A DNA stretch of 15,057 bases from Chitinophaga pinensis (GTDB lineage: Bacteria > Bacteroidota > Bacteroidia > UKL13-3): assembly GCA_943323675.2 (NCBI GenBank), contig CALPIR020000036.1, positions 1-15,057 on the forward strand. The letters are read 5' to 3'. Positions 7,920-15,039 of the stretch are shown here, piece after piece; the first letter of the stretch is position 1, and each line of letters opens with the position of its first letter. A program made the translations under genes and the position numbers. The notes below the pieces were generated by a model. That model was not told where the DNA came from. It saw only the letters and a list, made by a program, of their open reading frames with translations, and did no database searches.

Positions 7920-8945
7920 ATGTTTAACACTAAAATGAAATTATCACTTTCGGCTAAAAGGAAGTTATTTTTATATATGGCTATAATAATTGTTGTGAAA
8001 GGCGATCTGTTTGCGCAGGACCCACACTTTTCGCAATTTTATGCCAATCCTATGTATATTAATCCAGCTTTTGCAGGAAGTACCAATCACGGTAGGATAG
8101 TAACAAATGCACGTAACCAATGGAGTAGTATTGCAGGAACATTTACTACAATGTCTGCATCATTTGACGAGCATTACGATATAATTAATGGAGGTATAGG
8201 CATTATGGTTACTAGAGACCAAGCGGGTGTAGGCTTGCTTACCACCAATGCTGTTTCGGGTGCATACTCATATCAAATACCAGTTAATAGACACTTTACA
8301 ATAAGGGCAAGTGTTCAAGCCACTATCATGCAGAAAACACTTGACTTTGGCAACTTTACATGGGGCGATCAAATTTTAAAGCAATATGGTATTGTTAAAC
8401 CTGTATCAGGCGAATCCCCACCCAATCCAGCCATTACTATACCCAATTTTGCCGCAGGCTTTATTGGCTACACACGCTACGTATATGGAGGGTTTGCAGT
8501 ACATAATCTAACCGAGCCTAGTCAAAAATTTTGGAATACTTACCAAAATAAAAATGTTATCCTCAGAAAAGCAACCGTGCATGCTGGAGCACAAATTCCA
8601 TTGAGACCACCTGATAAAAGATCAAATAGAAACAATATTAGTTTATCGCCCAATGTGATTTATATGCAACAAGGAGATTTTTCTGAATTAAACTTAGGTA
8701 TGTATTACAACAAAGGATCGTACATTATTGGTGGTTATTTCCGCCAAACTACGGCAAATTCAGATGCGTTGATTATTTTATTGGGCCTACGCAGGGAAAA
8801 GCTTCGTATAGGGTATTCTTATGATGCAACGGTATCAAACGCCCGACCGGGAGCTAAAGCATCCCATGAAATTTCCCTTTCATTTGAATTAAAAAAACGT
8901 ATTCCTAAAAAATCAATTCGCGCTATTCGTTGTCCAGAGTTTTAA
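7920..8945 (+). CDS. PorP/SprF-family type IX secretion system membrane protein (first of pair)
   Basis: PorP/SprF proteins are outer-membrane beta-barrels. PorP is part of the core T9SS with the PorK/PorN ring, while SprF-type members pair with particular surface cargo. The 341-residue product has a signal peptide ending in FAQ (31-33), followed by the family hallmark QDPHFSQFYANPMYINPAFA (33-52). Then come alternating beta-strands including SVQATIMQKTLDFGNFTWGDQI, a HNLTEPSQ turn, LNLGMYYNKGSYIIGGYFRQ, a near-terminal RIGYSYDATVSNARPG strand and the SHEISLSFEL strand. It ends in a basic tail and Cys-Pro (RCPEF, last five residues). An ATG at 7935 is an alternative start. It is followed 44 bp later by a paralogue and then gldJ. 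Whether this is the core PorP or a cargo-specific SprF cannot be told, so no symbol is given. Confidence 0.93.
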   Translation: MFNTKMKLSLSAKRKLFLYMAIIIVVKGDLFAQDPHFSQFYANPMYINPAFAGSTNHGRIVTNARNQWSSIAGTFTTMSASFDEHYDIINGGIGIMVTRDQAGVGLLTTNAVSGAYSYQIPVNRHFTIRASVQATIMQKTLDFGNFTWGDQILKQYGIVKPVSGESPPNPAITIPNFAAGFIGYTRYVYGGFAVHNLTEPSQKFWNTYQNKNVILRKATVHAGAQIPLRPPDKRSNRNNISLSPNVIYMQQGDFSELNLGMYYNKGSYIIGGYFRQTTANSDALIILLGLRREKLRIGYSYDATVSNARPGAKASHEISLSFELKKRIPKKSIRAIRCPEF

Positions 8946-8961
8946 TTTTAAACTTTTTACT

Positions 8962-8969
8962 TACATTTG
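8962..8969 (+). promoter_or_regulatory. Possible promoter (-7 box) ahead of the second porP-type gene
   Basis: TACATTTG matches TAnnTTTG exactly and lies 20 bp before the ATG at 8990, within the 44-bp gap between the two porP-type genes. No TTG is found at proper -33 spacing, so read-through from the first gene may be the main route. Confidence 0.3.
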
Positions 8970-8989
8970 TATAGCTTATACATGCATTT

Positions 8990-9982
8990 ATGCTTTTTTT
9001 TCGTAGCTTAATAATATTATTAACAGGTATAGTTTTTACAACAGACCTACTAGCACAGGACCCACAGTTCAGTCAGTTTTATGCTGTGCCATTGTATACT
9101 AATCCTGCATTAACAGGAGCTAGTGGAAATATCAGGTTTAATGCAGCATATCGCGACCAATATATTGGAGTATCCAATAATTTTAAGACAACTTTTGCAA
9201 GCATTGATGCACACATCAACAAGATAGGTGGACTTGGCGTTTCATTTTTAAATGATGTTGCAGGAGATGGAAGATTAACTACAAATCAAACAAGTTTATC
9301 CTATTCTTTTTACACCCAACTTAGCCGAAAAGTACGCATGAGAGCGGCTGTACAGGCTACATTCGTACAAAAAAGTTACGACTTCAGCAGGTTCCGTTTT
9401 GGTGACCAGATAGATGATAGGCTGGGGTTTGTATATCCAACTCAAGAACCATTAGGATCACAAAATAGAATATTTCCGAATTTTGGTTCTGGATTAGTGG
9501 TATATAGCGAAACTTTTTTTGTTGGACTTGCAGCGCACAATCTAACAGAGCCTAACCAATCTTTTTATTACGAAAACAGCCCGAAGGAAGAATTTAAATT
9601 ACCCAGACGTTACACGGCACATGCAGGTTTAAATATCCCATTAACACAAGAGCGTAACGAAGAGCAAAGGGTTATCCTATCTCCAAGTGTTTTGTATATG
9701 AGCCAACGTAATTTTAACCAGTTAAATTTAGGCATGTATGTTAAAAAACAAGCTTTAACAGCTGGTTTATGGTTCCGTCAAACAAGTAAAAATTCTGATG
9801 CAGTAATAGTTATGTTAGGACTTAAGCTTCCCAAATTCAGATTGGGATACAGCTATGATGTAACCGTTTCTGGAGCACGAACTGCCACACAAGGGTCGCA
9901 TGAATTATCATTGGCATTTGAGATTACACCCAAGAAAAGGCCAAGGTCAAGAGTTAAAATGATTGCATGTCCAGCACTTTAA
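8990..9982 (+). CDS. PorP/SprF-family type IX secretion system membrane protein (second of pair)
   Basis: This 330-residue outer-membrane beta-barrel is clearly related to the preceding gene product but diverged. The signal peptide (1-22, ending LLAQ) leads into the hallmark QDPQFSQFYAVPLYTNPALT (23-42). Shared landmarks follow in the same order: AVQATFVQKSYDFSRFRFGDQI, GLAAHNLTEPNQSF, the strand LNLGMYVKKQALTAGLWFRQ, RLGYSYDVTVSGART, SHELSLAFEI, and a basic tail ending in Cys-Pro (IACPAL). Order, length and tail match its neighbour, so the two arose by tandem duplication, but not recently. The ATG at 8990 is directly followed by the hydrophobic segment, so the start is probably right. gldJ begins 84 bp later. 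It may be a core PorP or a cargo-specific SprF; the sequence does not decide. Confidence 0.93.
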   Translation: MLFFRSLIILLTGIVFTTDLLAQDPQFSQFYAVPLYTNPALTGASGNIRFNAAYRDQYIGVSNNFKTTFASIDAHINKIGGLGVSFLNDVAGDGRLTTNQTSLSYSFYTQLSRKVRMRAAVQATFVQKSYDFSRFRFGDQIDDRLGFVYPTQEPLGSQNRIFPNFGSGLVVYSETFFVGLAAHNLTEPNQSFYYENSPKEEFKLPRRYTAHAGLNIPLTQERNEEQRVILSPSVLYMSQRNFNQLNLGMYVKKQALTAGLWFRQTSKNSDAVIVMLGLKLPKFRLGYSYDVTVSGARTATQGSHELSLAFEITPKKRPRSRVKMIACPAL

Positions 9983-10002
9983 TCTAAAAATCTAAATAAA
10001 TA

Positions 10003-10036
10003 TTGGAATAATTCCATTTATTTTCCGTTATATTTG
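10003..10036 (+). promoter_or_regulatory. Putative gldJ promoter
   Basis: A TTG (10003-10005) and TATATTTG (10029-10036), the latter an exact match to TAnnTTTG, are 23 bp apart. This is at the wide end of the -33/-7 spacing of Bacteroidota promoters. Transcription would start around 10040-10045, some 25 nt before the ATG at 10067 and after the in-frame TTG at 10034, which therefore could not be the start codon on this transcript. Confidence 0.45.
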
Positions 10037-10066
10037 AAAAAATTAATACTTCAAAACGATTTAAAT

Positions 10067-11506
10067 ATGAAGCAGGCCACAAAAGTTTTTCTTTTAGCAG
10101 CACTAGCCCATAGCGTGTTTATTGGCACAGGGTGTAAAAAACCCAAGTCGGAGACAACCGGCTGGCAATACAACAACGAGAAATGGGGCGGCTTTGAAAA
10201 ACCAAAATTCCAAGAACAAGAAACTGGACCAGGATTAGTGTTTATTGAAGGCGGTACAGTTAGCTTAGGTAACTTTGAGAACGATGTAATGTTCGAACGC
10301 AATGCACTTAAGCGAAGAGTATCTGTTCCTAGTTTTTACATGGATGAAACAGAGGTAACCAATTTCCATTACTTAGAATATTTGTATTGGTTAAACCGCG
10401 TTTTCGTTGACAATCCTTTAGTATACCGTGGAGCACTGCCAGATACTTTGGTTTGGCGTAACAAACTATCATATAACGAACCATACGTATTATATTATTT
10501 ACGTCACCCTGCTTACAGAGAATACCCCGTAGTTGGTGTAAATTGGTTACAAGCTAAGGCTTACACTGATTGGCGTACAGATCGTGTAAACGAAATGATT
10601 TTGGCACGTGAAGGTTTTATTGATTTAGATGTTCAAAAAACTACAGGTGACAACAACTTCAACACAGAAGCATATCTTTTAGGTTTATACACTCCAACTG
10701 TAAAAAAGGAGTTGAAAGATTATGCTCCTGGAGGAAAGACTCGTCAGGTTCGTATGGAAGACGGTATTTTGTTGCCTGATTACCGCCTGCCAACAGAAGC
10801 AGAATGGGAATATGCAGCATATGGTTACATGTCTCCTGAGTATAATGAAAACATTGATGTAAAACGTATATATCCTTGGGATGGTTTAACTATGCGTAGA
10901 AGCGATTCTGAGAAAAATCGTGGAACAATGTATGCCAATTACATGCGTGGACGTGGTGATGCGGCTGGTGTGGCTGGTCGTTTAAATGATGCAGGGTTTT
11001 ATACTGTGCAAGTAAAAAACGAAGATTACTTACCTAACGATTTTGGTTTGTTTCACATGGCAGGCAACGTAAGCGAGTGGACAATGGATGTTTATCGTCC
11101 TTTATCATGGGAAGATGGTCAAGAACTTGCACCTTTCCGTGGTAATGTATACAAAACAAAAGTTACAGACGCAGATGGTATAGTTGCAGAAAAAGACAGT
11201 TTAGGTCGCATACCATACAGAGATGTGACTGATGTGGAAAACGCAAAACGTAGAAACTACCGCAAATCAAATAATATTGGCTTCAAAGATGAGTTAGAAT
11301 ACACAGACTTTGAGCAAAAATATGATTATGGTGTTACAAGTTTAATTAGAAACACAGCACGTGTTTATAAAGGTGGTTCATGGAATGACAGAGCTTATTG
11401 GATGACTCCTGGTTCTAGAAGATATTTAGACGAGGATTTATCAACTGCAACAATTGGTTTCCGTTGCGTGATGGACCGTGTGGGTGATCCTAGAAAAACT
11501 AAATAA
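10067..11506 (+). CDS. gldJ: Gliding motility / T9SS lipoprotein GldJ
   Basis: GldJ is an outer-membrane lipoprotein required in Flavobacterium for gliding and for a stable T9SS. It has a formylglycine-generating-enzyme/sulfatase-modifying-factor fold without the known enzyme role. From the ATG at 10067 the product is 479 residues with a lipoprotein signal peptide and a lipid-accepting C23 (FIGTGC). GldJ-like blocks follow: TGWQYNNEKWGGFEKPKF (31-48), ETGPGLVFIEGGTVSLGNF (52-70), SFYMDETEVTN (89-99), PVVGVNWLQA (154-163), RLPTEAEWEYA (240-250), MAGNVSEWTMD (331-341), VYKGGSWNDRAYW (433-445) and IGFRCVMDRVG (463-473). The TGWQY start of the mature part favours GldJ over the related GldK, as does the absence of gldLMN downstream. 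The frame extends upstream to a TTG at 10034, but that codon overlaps a -7 promoter box and would bury the signal peptide. gldJ ends at a strong terminator. Confidence 0.92.
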   Translation: MKQATKVFLLAALAHSVFIGTGCKKPKSETTGWQYNNEKWGGFEKPKFQEQETGPGLVFIEGGTVSLGNFENDVMFERNALKRRVSVPSFYMDETEVTNFHYLEYLYWLNRVFVDNPLVYRGALPDTLVWRNKLSYNEPYVLYYLRHPAYREYPVVGVNWLQAKAYTDWRTDRVNEMILAREGFIDLDVQKTTGDNNFNTEAYLLGLYTPTVKKELKDYAPGGKTRQVRMEDGILLPDYRLPTEAEWEYAAYGYMSPEYNENIDVKRIYPWDGLTMRRSDSEKNRGTMYANYMRGRGDAAGVAGRLNDAGFYTVQVKNEDYLPNDFGLFHMAGNVSEWTMDVYRPLSWEDGQELAPFRGNVYKTKVTDADGIVAEKDSLGRIPYRDVTDVENAKRRNYRKSNNIGFKDELEYTDFEQKYDYGVTSLIRNTARVYKGGSWNDRAYWMTPGSRRYLDEDLSTATIGFRCVMDRVGDPRKTK

Positions 11507-11517
11507 TATTAAGATAT

Positions 11518-11552
11518 AAAAAAAGCCGACTAAAACTAGTCGGCTTTTTTTT
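11518..11552. terminator. Rho-independent terminator shared by gldJ and nadC
   Basis: GCCGACTA (11525-11532) pairs with TAGTCGGC (11537-11544) around the loop AAAC. Seven A (11518-11524) precede the stem and eight T (11545-11552) follow it. This is a textbook intrinsic terminator on the plus strand, 11 bp after the gldJ stop. The matching A-tract makes it work for nadC on the minus strand as well. Confidence 0.93.
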
Positions 11553-11590
11553 ATACAATGAAATGAGGTATTTCCTTCAGAAAGGCGAAT

Positions 11591-12445
11591 TTAAATAGCA
11601 CGCATACTCAAATCCATTGCCTTAACACTATGTGTTAATGCACCAGATGATATAAAGTCTACCCCAGTCTCTGCATAACTTCTTAAGGTTTGAAGAGTAA
11701 TACCGCCACTTGCTTCAGTTTCAAACTTACCATCTATTAACTTAACAGCTTCTCGCAATAACTCAGGAGAAAAGTTGTCCAACATAATACGATGTACACC
11801 TCCGATTGCTAATACTTGTTTAACTTCATCAATAGATCTGGTCTCAATTTCGATATTAAGTGTAAGGTTATGTTCATTTAAATACTTTTTAGTGCGCCCT
11901 ATTGCATTGGCTATTCCGCCTGCAAAATCAACATGATTGTCCTTTACCAAAATCATGTCATACAAGCCAATACGGTGGTTTTTGCCACCGCCTATTTTAA
12001 CTGCATATTTTTCGAGTAAACGCATACCAGGAGTAGTTTTTCGCGTGTCTAATATTTGCGTATGTAATCCTGATAACTCAGCTACATATTTTGCTGTTAA
12101 AGATGCTACCCCACTTAATCGCTGGACAAAATTTAAAACAGTACGCTCTGCCGTTAACATACTTCTAGAACTTCCAGAAACTTCTAAAACCACATCACCG
12201 TAAGCAATTTCGTCACCATCCGTTTTAAGTAGTTTTACTAACAATGTTGGGTCCACCTTTTTAAAAATATACTCAACTAAAGTTAACCCTGCTATAATGC
12301 CATTATCTTTAGCTACTATTATAGAATTACCGTTTTCATCTGCGTTAATTGTAGCTAATGAAGTATGATCCCCTTCTCCAATATCCTCTGCAAAAGCAAT
12401 ATCAATGAGTTGCTTAACCAAGGCATTTTTTAATAAATTTTCCAT
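11591..12445 (-). CDS. nadC: Nicotinate-nucleotide diphosphorylase (carboxylating) NadC
   Basis: NadC (quinolinate phosphoribosyltransferase) converts quinolinate and PRPP to nicotinate mononucleotide, CO2 and pyrophosphate in de novo NAD synthesis, in the cytoplasm. The 284 residues match the family length. Signatures in order: FAEDIGEGDHTS (18-29), RTVLNFVQRLSGVAS (101-115), the substrate-binding DTRKTTPGMRLLEKYAVK (133-150), GGGKNHR (152-158) and LVKDNHV (166-172), then EASGGIT late in the TIM-like barrel. The substrate-contacting Arg, Lys and His of the family all appear intact. It lies 33 bp after the DUF4783 gene on the same strand, probably one transcript, and ends at the terminator shared with gldJ. 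nadA and nadB are not in the window. Confidence 0.97.
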   Translation of the reverse strand: MENLLKNALVKQLIDIAFAEDIGEGDHTSLATINADENGNSIIVAKDNGIIAGLTLVEYIFKKVDPTLLVKLLKTDGDEIAYGDVVLEVSGSSRSMLTAERTVLNFVQRLSGVASLTAKYVAELSGLHTQILDTRKTTPGMRLLEKYAVKIGGGKNHRIGLYDMILVKDNHVDFAGGIANAIGRTKKYLNEHNLTLNIEIETRSIDEVKQVLAIGGVHRIMLDNFSPELLREAVKLIDGKFETEASGGITLQTLRSYAETGVDFISSGALTHSVKAMDLSMRAI

Positions 12446-12478
12446 TAACTAATTCATGTTAAAATTTGAAATTTTATA

Positions 12479-12871
12479 TTATTCTTTTTCGAAACGCATT
12501 TCATGAACTAACATGCCGCTTCCACTATCTTTCATAAAAATGTATACACGAAATTTACCTTGTGCGGTTTCATAATTTGCAATAGCATATTTTGCACTTT
12601 GGCCAGATGAACCACGGTGCTGTATAGAAATATTTTTAGGCTGATTATTTAATAAAAAGTTTTTTATCATGATTTCAGCCTGCTGTTTACTGTATACCCC
12701 TTCGTTATCATTTATGGTTAACTCTACAGTACTATTTAAAAACTTAGACACTTCTCTGGCATTTGTACTTTTTAGAGCATTAACTATTTCATCAAACCCA
12801 TCAGCTAATACAACTGATACATTGAATATTAGCATAACCCCTAACATGTATTTAAATAAACCGTTCTTCAT
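12479..12871 (-). CDS. DUF4783 family exported protein
   Basis: This 130-residue product resembles DUF4783, a small Bacteroidota family with an NTF2-like fold and no established function. Residues 1-23 form a signal peptide (MKNGLFKYMLGVMLIFNVSV, then VLA, with cleavage likely before D24), so the mature protein is periplasmic or outside. The mature part starts with an amphipathic helix (FDEIVNALKSTNAREVSKFL) and a VELTINDNEGVYSKQQAE segment. Strands IQHRGSSGQSAKYAIANYET and KFRVYIFMKD follow, and it ends MRFEKE, in keeping with a cone-shaped NTF2 fold. It is directly upstream of nadC on the same strand; from memory this pairing recurs across Bacteroidota, though an exported protein has no obvious role in NAD synthesis. 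The assignment rests on remembered family features and context. Confidence 0.8.
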   Translation of the reverse strand: MKNGLFKYMLGVMLIFNVSVVLADGFDEIVNALKSTNAREVSKFLNSTVELTINDNEGVYSKQQAEIMIKNFLLNNQPKNISIQHRGSSGQSAKYAIANYETAQGKFRVYIFMKDSGSGMLVHEMRFEKE

Positions 12872-12976
12872 TATTGTGTTTGTTTAATTACACACTTTTA
12901 ACCAAAAGCGTGCCACAGGTGCAAATTAGCAAAAATGTTGATATGCAAAATAATAAGGCTTAAAAGTTTTATTAGT

Positions 12977-12984
12977 TATTTTTG
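12977..12984 (+). promoter_or_regulatory. Possible gpmI promoter (-7 box)
   Basis: TATTTTTG matches TAnnTTTG exactly but ends only 4 bp before the ATG at 12989. If used, the transcript would start at or within a base or two of the start codon, making it leaderless. No TTG lies at normal -33 spacing; the nearest (12938-12940) is 36 bp away. Confidence 0.3.
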
Positions 12985-12988
12985 CACT

Positions 12989-14515
12989 ATGATTAATAAA
13001 GTAGCTTTAATTATTTTAGATGGCTGGGGAAATGGCAAACCTTATGATGGCAATGCGATATACCAATCTAATACACCAAATTTCGATAGTATTGTAAAGA
13101 AATATCCTGGCACAAGTATTAAAACGAGTGGAATAGATGTTGGTCTACCTGCGGGGCAAATGGGGAATAGCGAGGTTGGACATATGAACTTAGGTGCAGG
13201 CCGTGTAGTATATCAACAGTTGGTACTTATTAATAAATCATTTGAAAATGGCGAAGTATTAAAGAATGAAACTTTGATTAATGCCATTAAATATGCTAAA
13301 ACAAATAGCAAAAACATTCACCTGATTGGATTGGTTAGTGATGGAGGAGTGCATTCAAGCATTGAACATTTAAACGGTTTGTGCCAAATGATGAAGCATG
13401 AAAATATGAGCAATTTTTTTGTGCATGCCTTTACTGATGGCCGAGATACCGATCCTAAAAATGGGAAAAGATACCTGCAAAAGTTGCTAGATGAATTAAA
13501 CTATACTGGAGGCAAACTAGCATCGGTATGTGGACGGTATTATGCCATGGATAGAGACAAACGCTGGGAACGTGTTAGTATTGCTTACAACTGCATGGTA
13601 AACGCCATTGGAGAGCAGAGCAGCGATGTAATATCAACCATCAATAAAAGATATGAAACTGGTGAAACTGACGAGTTTATAAAGCCCATTATTTGTGTTG
13701 ACTCTAGCAATCAACCTATTGCAAAAATTGCAGATGGCGATGTGGTGATTTGCTTTAATTTTCGAACAGATCGTGGTCGTGAAATTACTGAAGTGCTTAC
13801 ACAAACCGATTTCCACGAGCATAACATGCACAAGTTAAATCTGCATTACATTACACTAACAGAATACGATAAAACATATAAAAACATTGGTGTAGTTTTT
13901 CCTGATATTGATTTGCAAATGACGTTAGGTGAAGTTTTAGAACAACATCAAAAAACGCAAATACGTATAGCTGAAACCGAAAAATATCCTCATGTTACTT
14001 TCTTTTTTAGTGGCGGCAGAGAGCAGCCTTTTATTGGTGAAAAAAGGTCTTTAGCTCCATCGCCCAAAGTGGCCACCTATGATTTACAACCAGAAATGAG
14101 TGCAGAGGAGGTTTGTGGTTTTGCTTTACAAGCTATTACCAAAGAAAAACCAGATTTTATGTGTGTAAACTTTGCAAATCCGGATATGGTTGGCCACACT
14201 GGAATTGTAAGTGCCGAAATAAAGGCGGTGGAGAAGGTAGATGAATGCTTGGGAAGAATTATTGCTGCAGCAATTGAACATAATTATACTTTATTGGTAA
14301 CTGCTGATCATGGTAATGGTGAATACATGACCAATGAAGAAGATGGTACTCCAAATACAGCACATACCACAAACGAAGTTCCATTTATTGTAGTTAATGG
14401 TAACGGTAAACGTTTAAAATCTGGGAAATTGGCCGATGTAGCCCCTACGGTTTTAAACTTGCTTCAAATCCCTCAACCATCACAAATGACAGGAACCAGT
14501 TTATTATGCGATTAA
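12989..14515 (+). CDS. gpmI: 2,3-bisphosphoglycerate-independent phosphoglycerate mutase GpmI
   Basis: GpmI interconverts 3- and 2-phosphoglycerate in glycolysis and gluconeogenesis, using two Mn ions and a phosphoserine intermediate. From the ATG at 12989 it has 508 residues, the normal family length, and begins MINKVALIILDGWG with metal ligand D11. The frame extends upstream to an ATG at 12935, but the extra 18 residues do not look like this family's N-terminus. Key motifs: MGNSEVGHMNLGAGR (58-72) with nucleophile S61, VSDGGVHS (116-123), HAFTDGRDTDP (146-156), CGRYYAMDRDKRW, FNFRTDRGREITE, KYPHVTFFFSGG, NPDMVGHTG and the C-terminal metal-site TADHGNGEY. The last bases overlap the next gene by 10 bp, so the two are probably co-translated. 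Confidence 0.97.
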   Translation: MINKVALIILDGWGNGKPYDGNAIYQSNTPNFDSIVKKYPGTSIKTSGIDVGLPAGQMGNSEVGHMNLGAGRVVYQQLVLINKSFENGEVLKNETLINAIKYAKTNSKNIHLIGLVSDGGVHSSIEHLNGLCQMMKHENMSNFFVHAFTDGRDTDPKNGKRYLQKLLDELNYTGGKLASVCGRYYAMDRDKRWERVSIAYNCMVNAIGEQSSDVISTINKRYETGETDEFIKPIICVDSSNQPIAKIADGDVVICFNFRTDRGREITEVLTQTDFHEHNMHKLNLHYITLTEYDKTYKNIGVVFPDIDLQMTLGEVLEQHQKTQIRIAETEKYPHVTFFFSGGREQPFIGEKRSLAPSPKVATYDLQPEMSAEEVCGFALQAITKEKPDFMCVNFANPDMVGHTGIVSAEIKAVEKVDECLGRIIAAAIEHNYTLLVTADHGNGEYMTNEEDGTPNTAHTTNEVPFIVVNGNGKRLKSGKLADVAPTVLNLLQIPQPSQMTGTSLLCD

Positions 14516-15039
14516 TTATAGCTTTTTGCCTAATTACATTGGCATCGTGCCAAAATGTGAGTGATAATAAACCCACATTTGTTGACACCAAACATTTTTT
14601 TGAACATGAAATTACCATACTAACAGAACAAAAAACAGGTATAGAAAAATACTTAAACTATGGTAAAAAAACGGATAGTTTAATGATGTATGATAAAGTA
14701 AATTGGGAAAAAGAATTACAAGCATTTACCCTTATAGATTTAGCAAAACCCAGTAATAGAAATACTTATATTGTAGATAGTAGTAATTACCCTAACCAAA
14801 CACAAACTAACTATACATCAACAGAAAATAAACAAACACTTAAAAAAGTTAAAATTACTAAAGATATAAAATCCAATATAAAGGTGATTGAGGCCATTTT
14901 GACAAAAACTAATTCATTGTACCAATCATATACCAATTTAAGGTATGTAACTGATAGCGGATTTAGCATTTACGGCAAACAATCTGTAAAACTTGGTGAT
15001 GAAAGTGAGTACTTTATTAATGCAAAATTTATACACTAG
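14506..15039 (+). CDS. Small hypothetical lipoprotein
   Basis: I do not recognise this 177-residue product. Residues 1-15 (MRLIIAFCLITLASC) form a short lipoprotein signal peptide with an LASC lipobox, so C15 should be lipidated and the mature protein anchored in a membrane. The mature part opens with an acidic/polar helix (KHFFEHEITILTEQKTGIEK) and a NWEKELQAFTLIDLAKPSN block. A Thr/Asn/Gln-rich linker (about 94-113) follows, then a Lys-rich region and a C-terminal strand-rich part (LRYVTDSGFSIYGKQSVKLG). The start codon lies within the last codons of gpmI (10-bp overlap), which suggests translational coupling. There is no link in function to glycolysis that I can see. Only 18 bp follow the stop, so the end of the operon is not visible. 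Confidence 0.85.
   Translation: MRLIIAFCLITLASCQNVSDNKPTFVDTKHFFEHEITILTEQKTGIEKYLNYGKKTDSLMMYDKVNWEKELQAFTLIDLAKPSNRNTYIVDSSNYPNQTQTNYTSTENKQTLKKVKITKDIKSNIKVIEAILTKTNSLYQSYTNLRYVTDSGFSIYGKQSVKLGDESEYFINAKFIH

Noticed and set aside
10034..10066. TTG-initiated 11-residue extension of gldJ
   Set aside because: It overlaps an exact -7 promoter box and would place a polar stretch before the lipoprotein signal peptide; the ATG at 10067 fits better.
11937..12203. Plus-strand open frame opposite nadC (also 12669-12887 opposite DUF4783, 10051-10302 opposite gldJ and 13634-13831 opposite gpmI)
   Set aside because: Antisense shadows of well-supported genes, with no start context or domain signal.
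12935..12988. 18-residue N-terminal extension of gpmI
   Set aside because: Family members begin at or near the MINKVALIILDGWG-type start; the extension looks like translated intergenic sequence.
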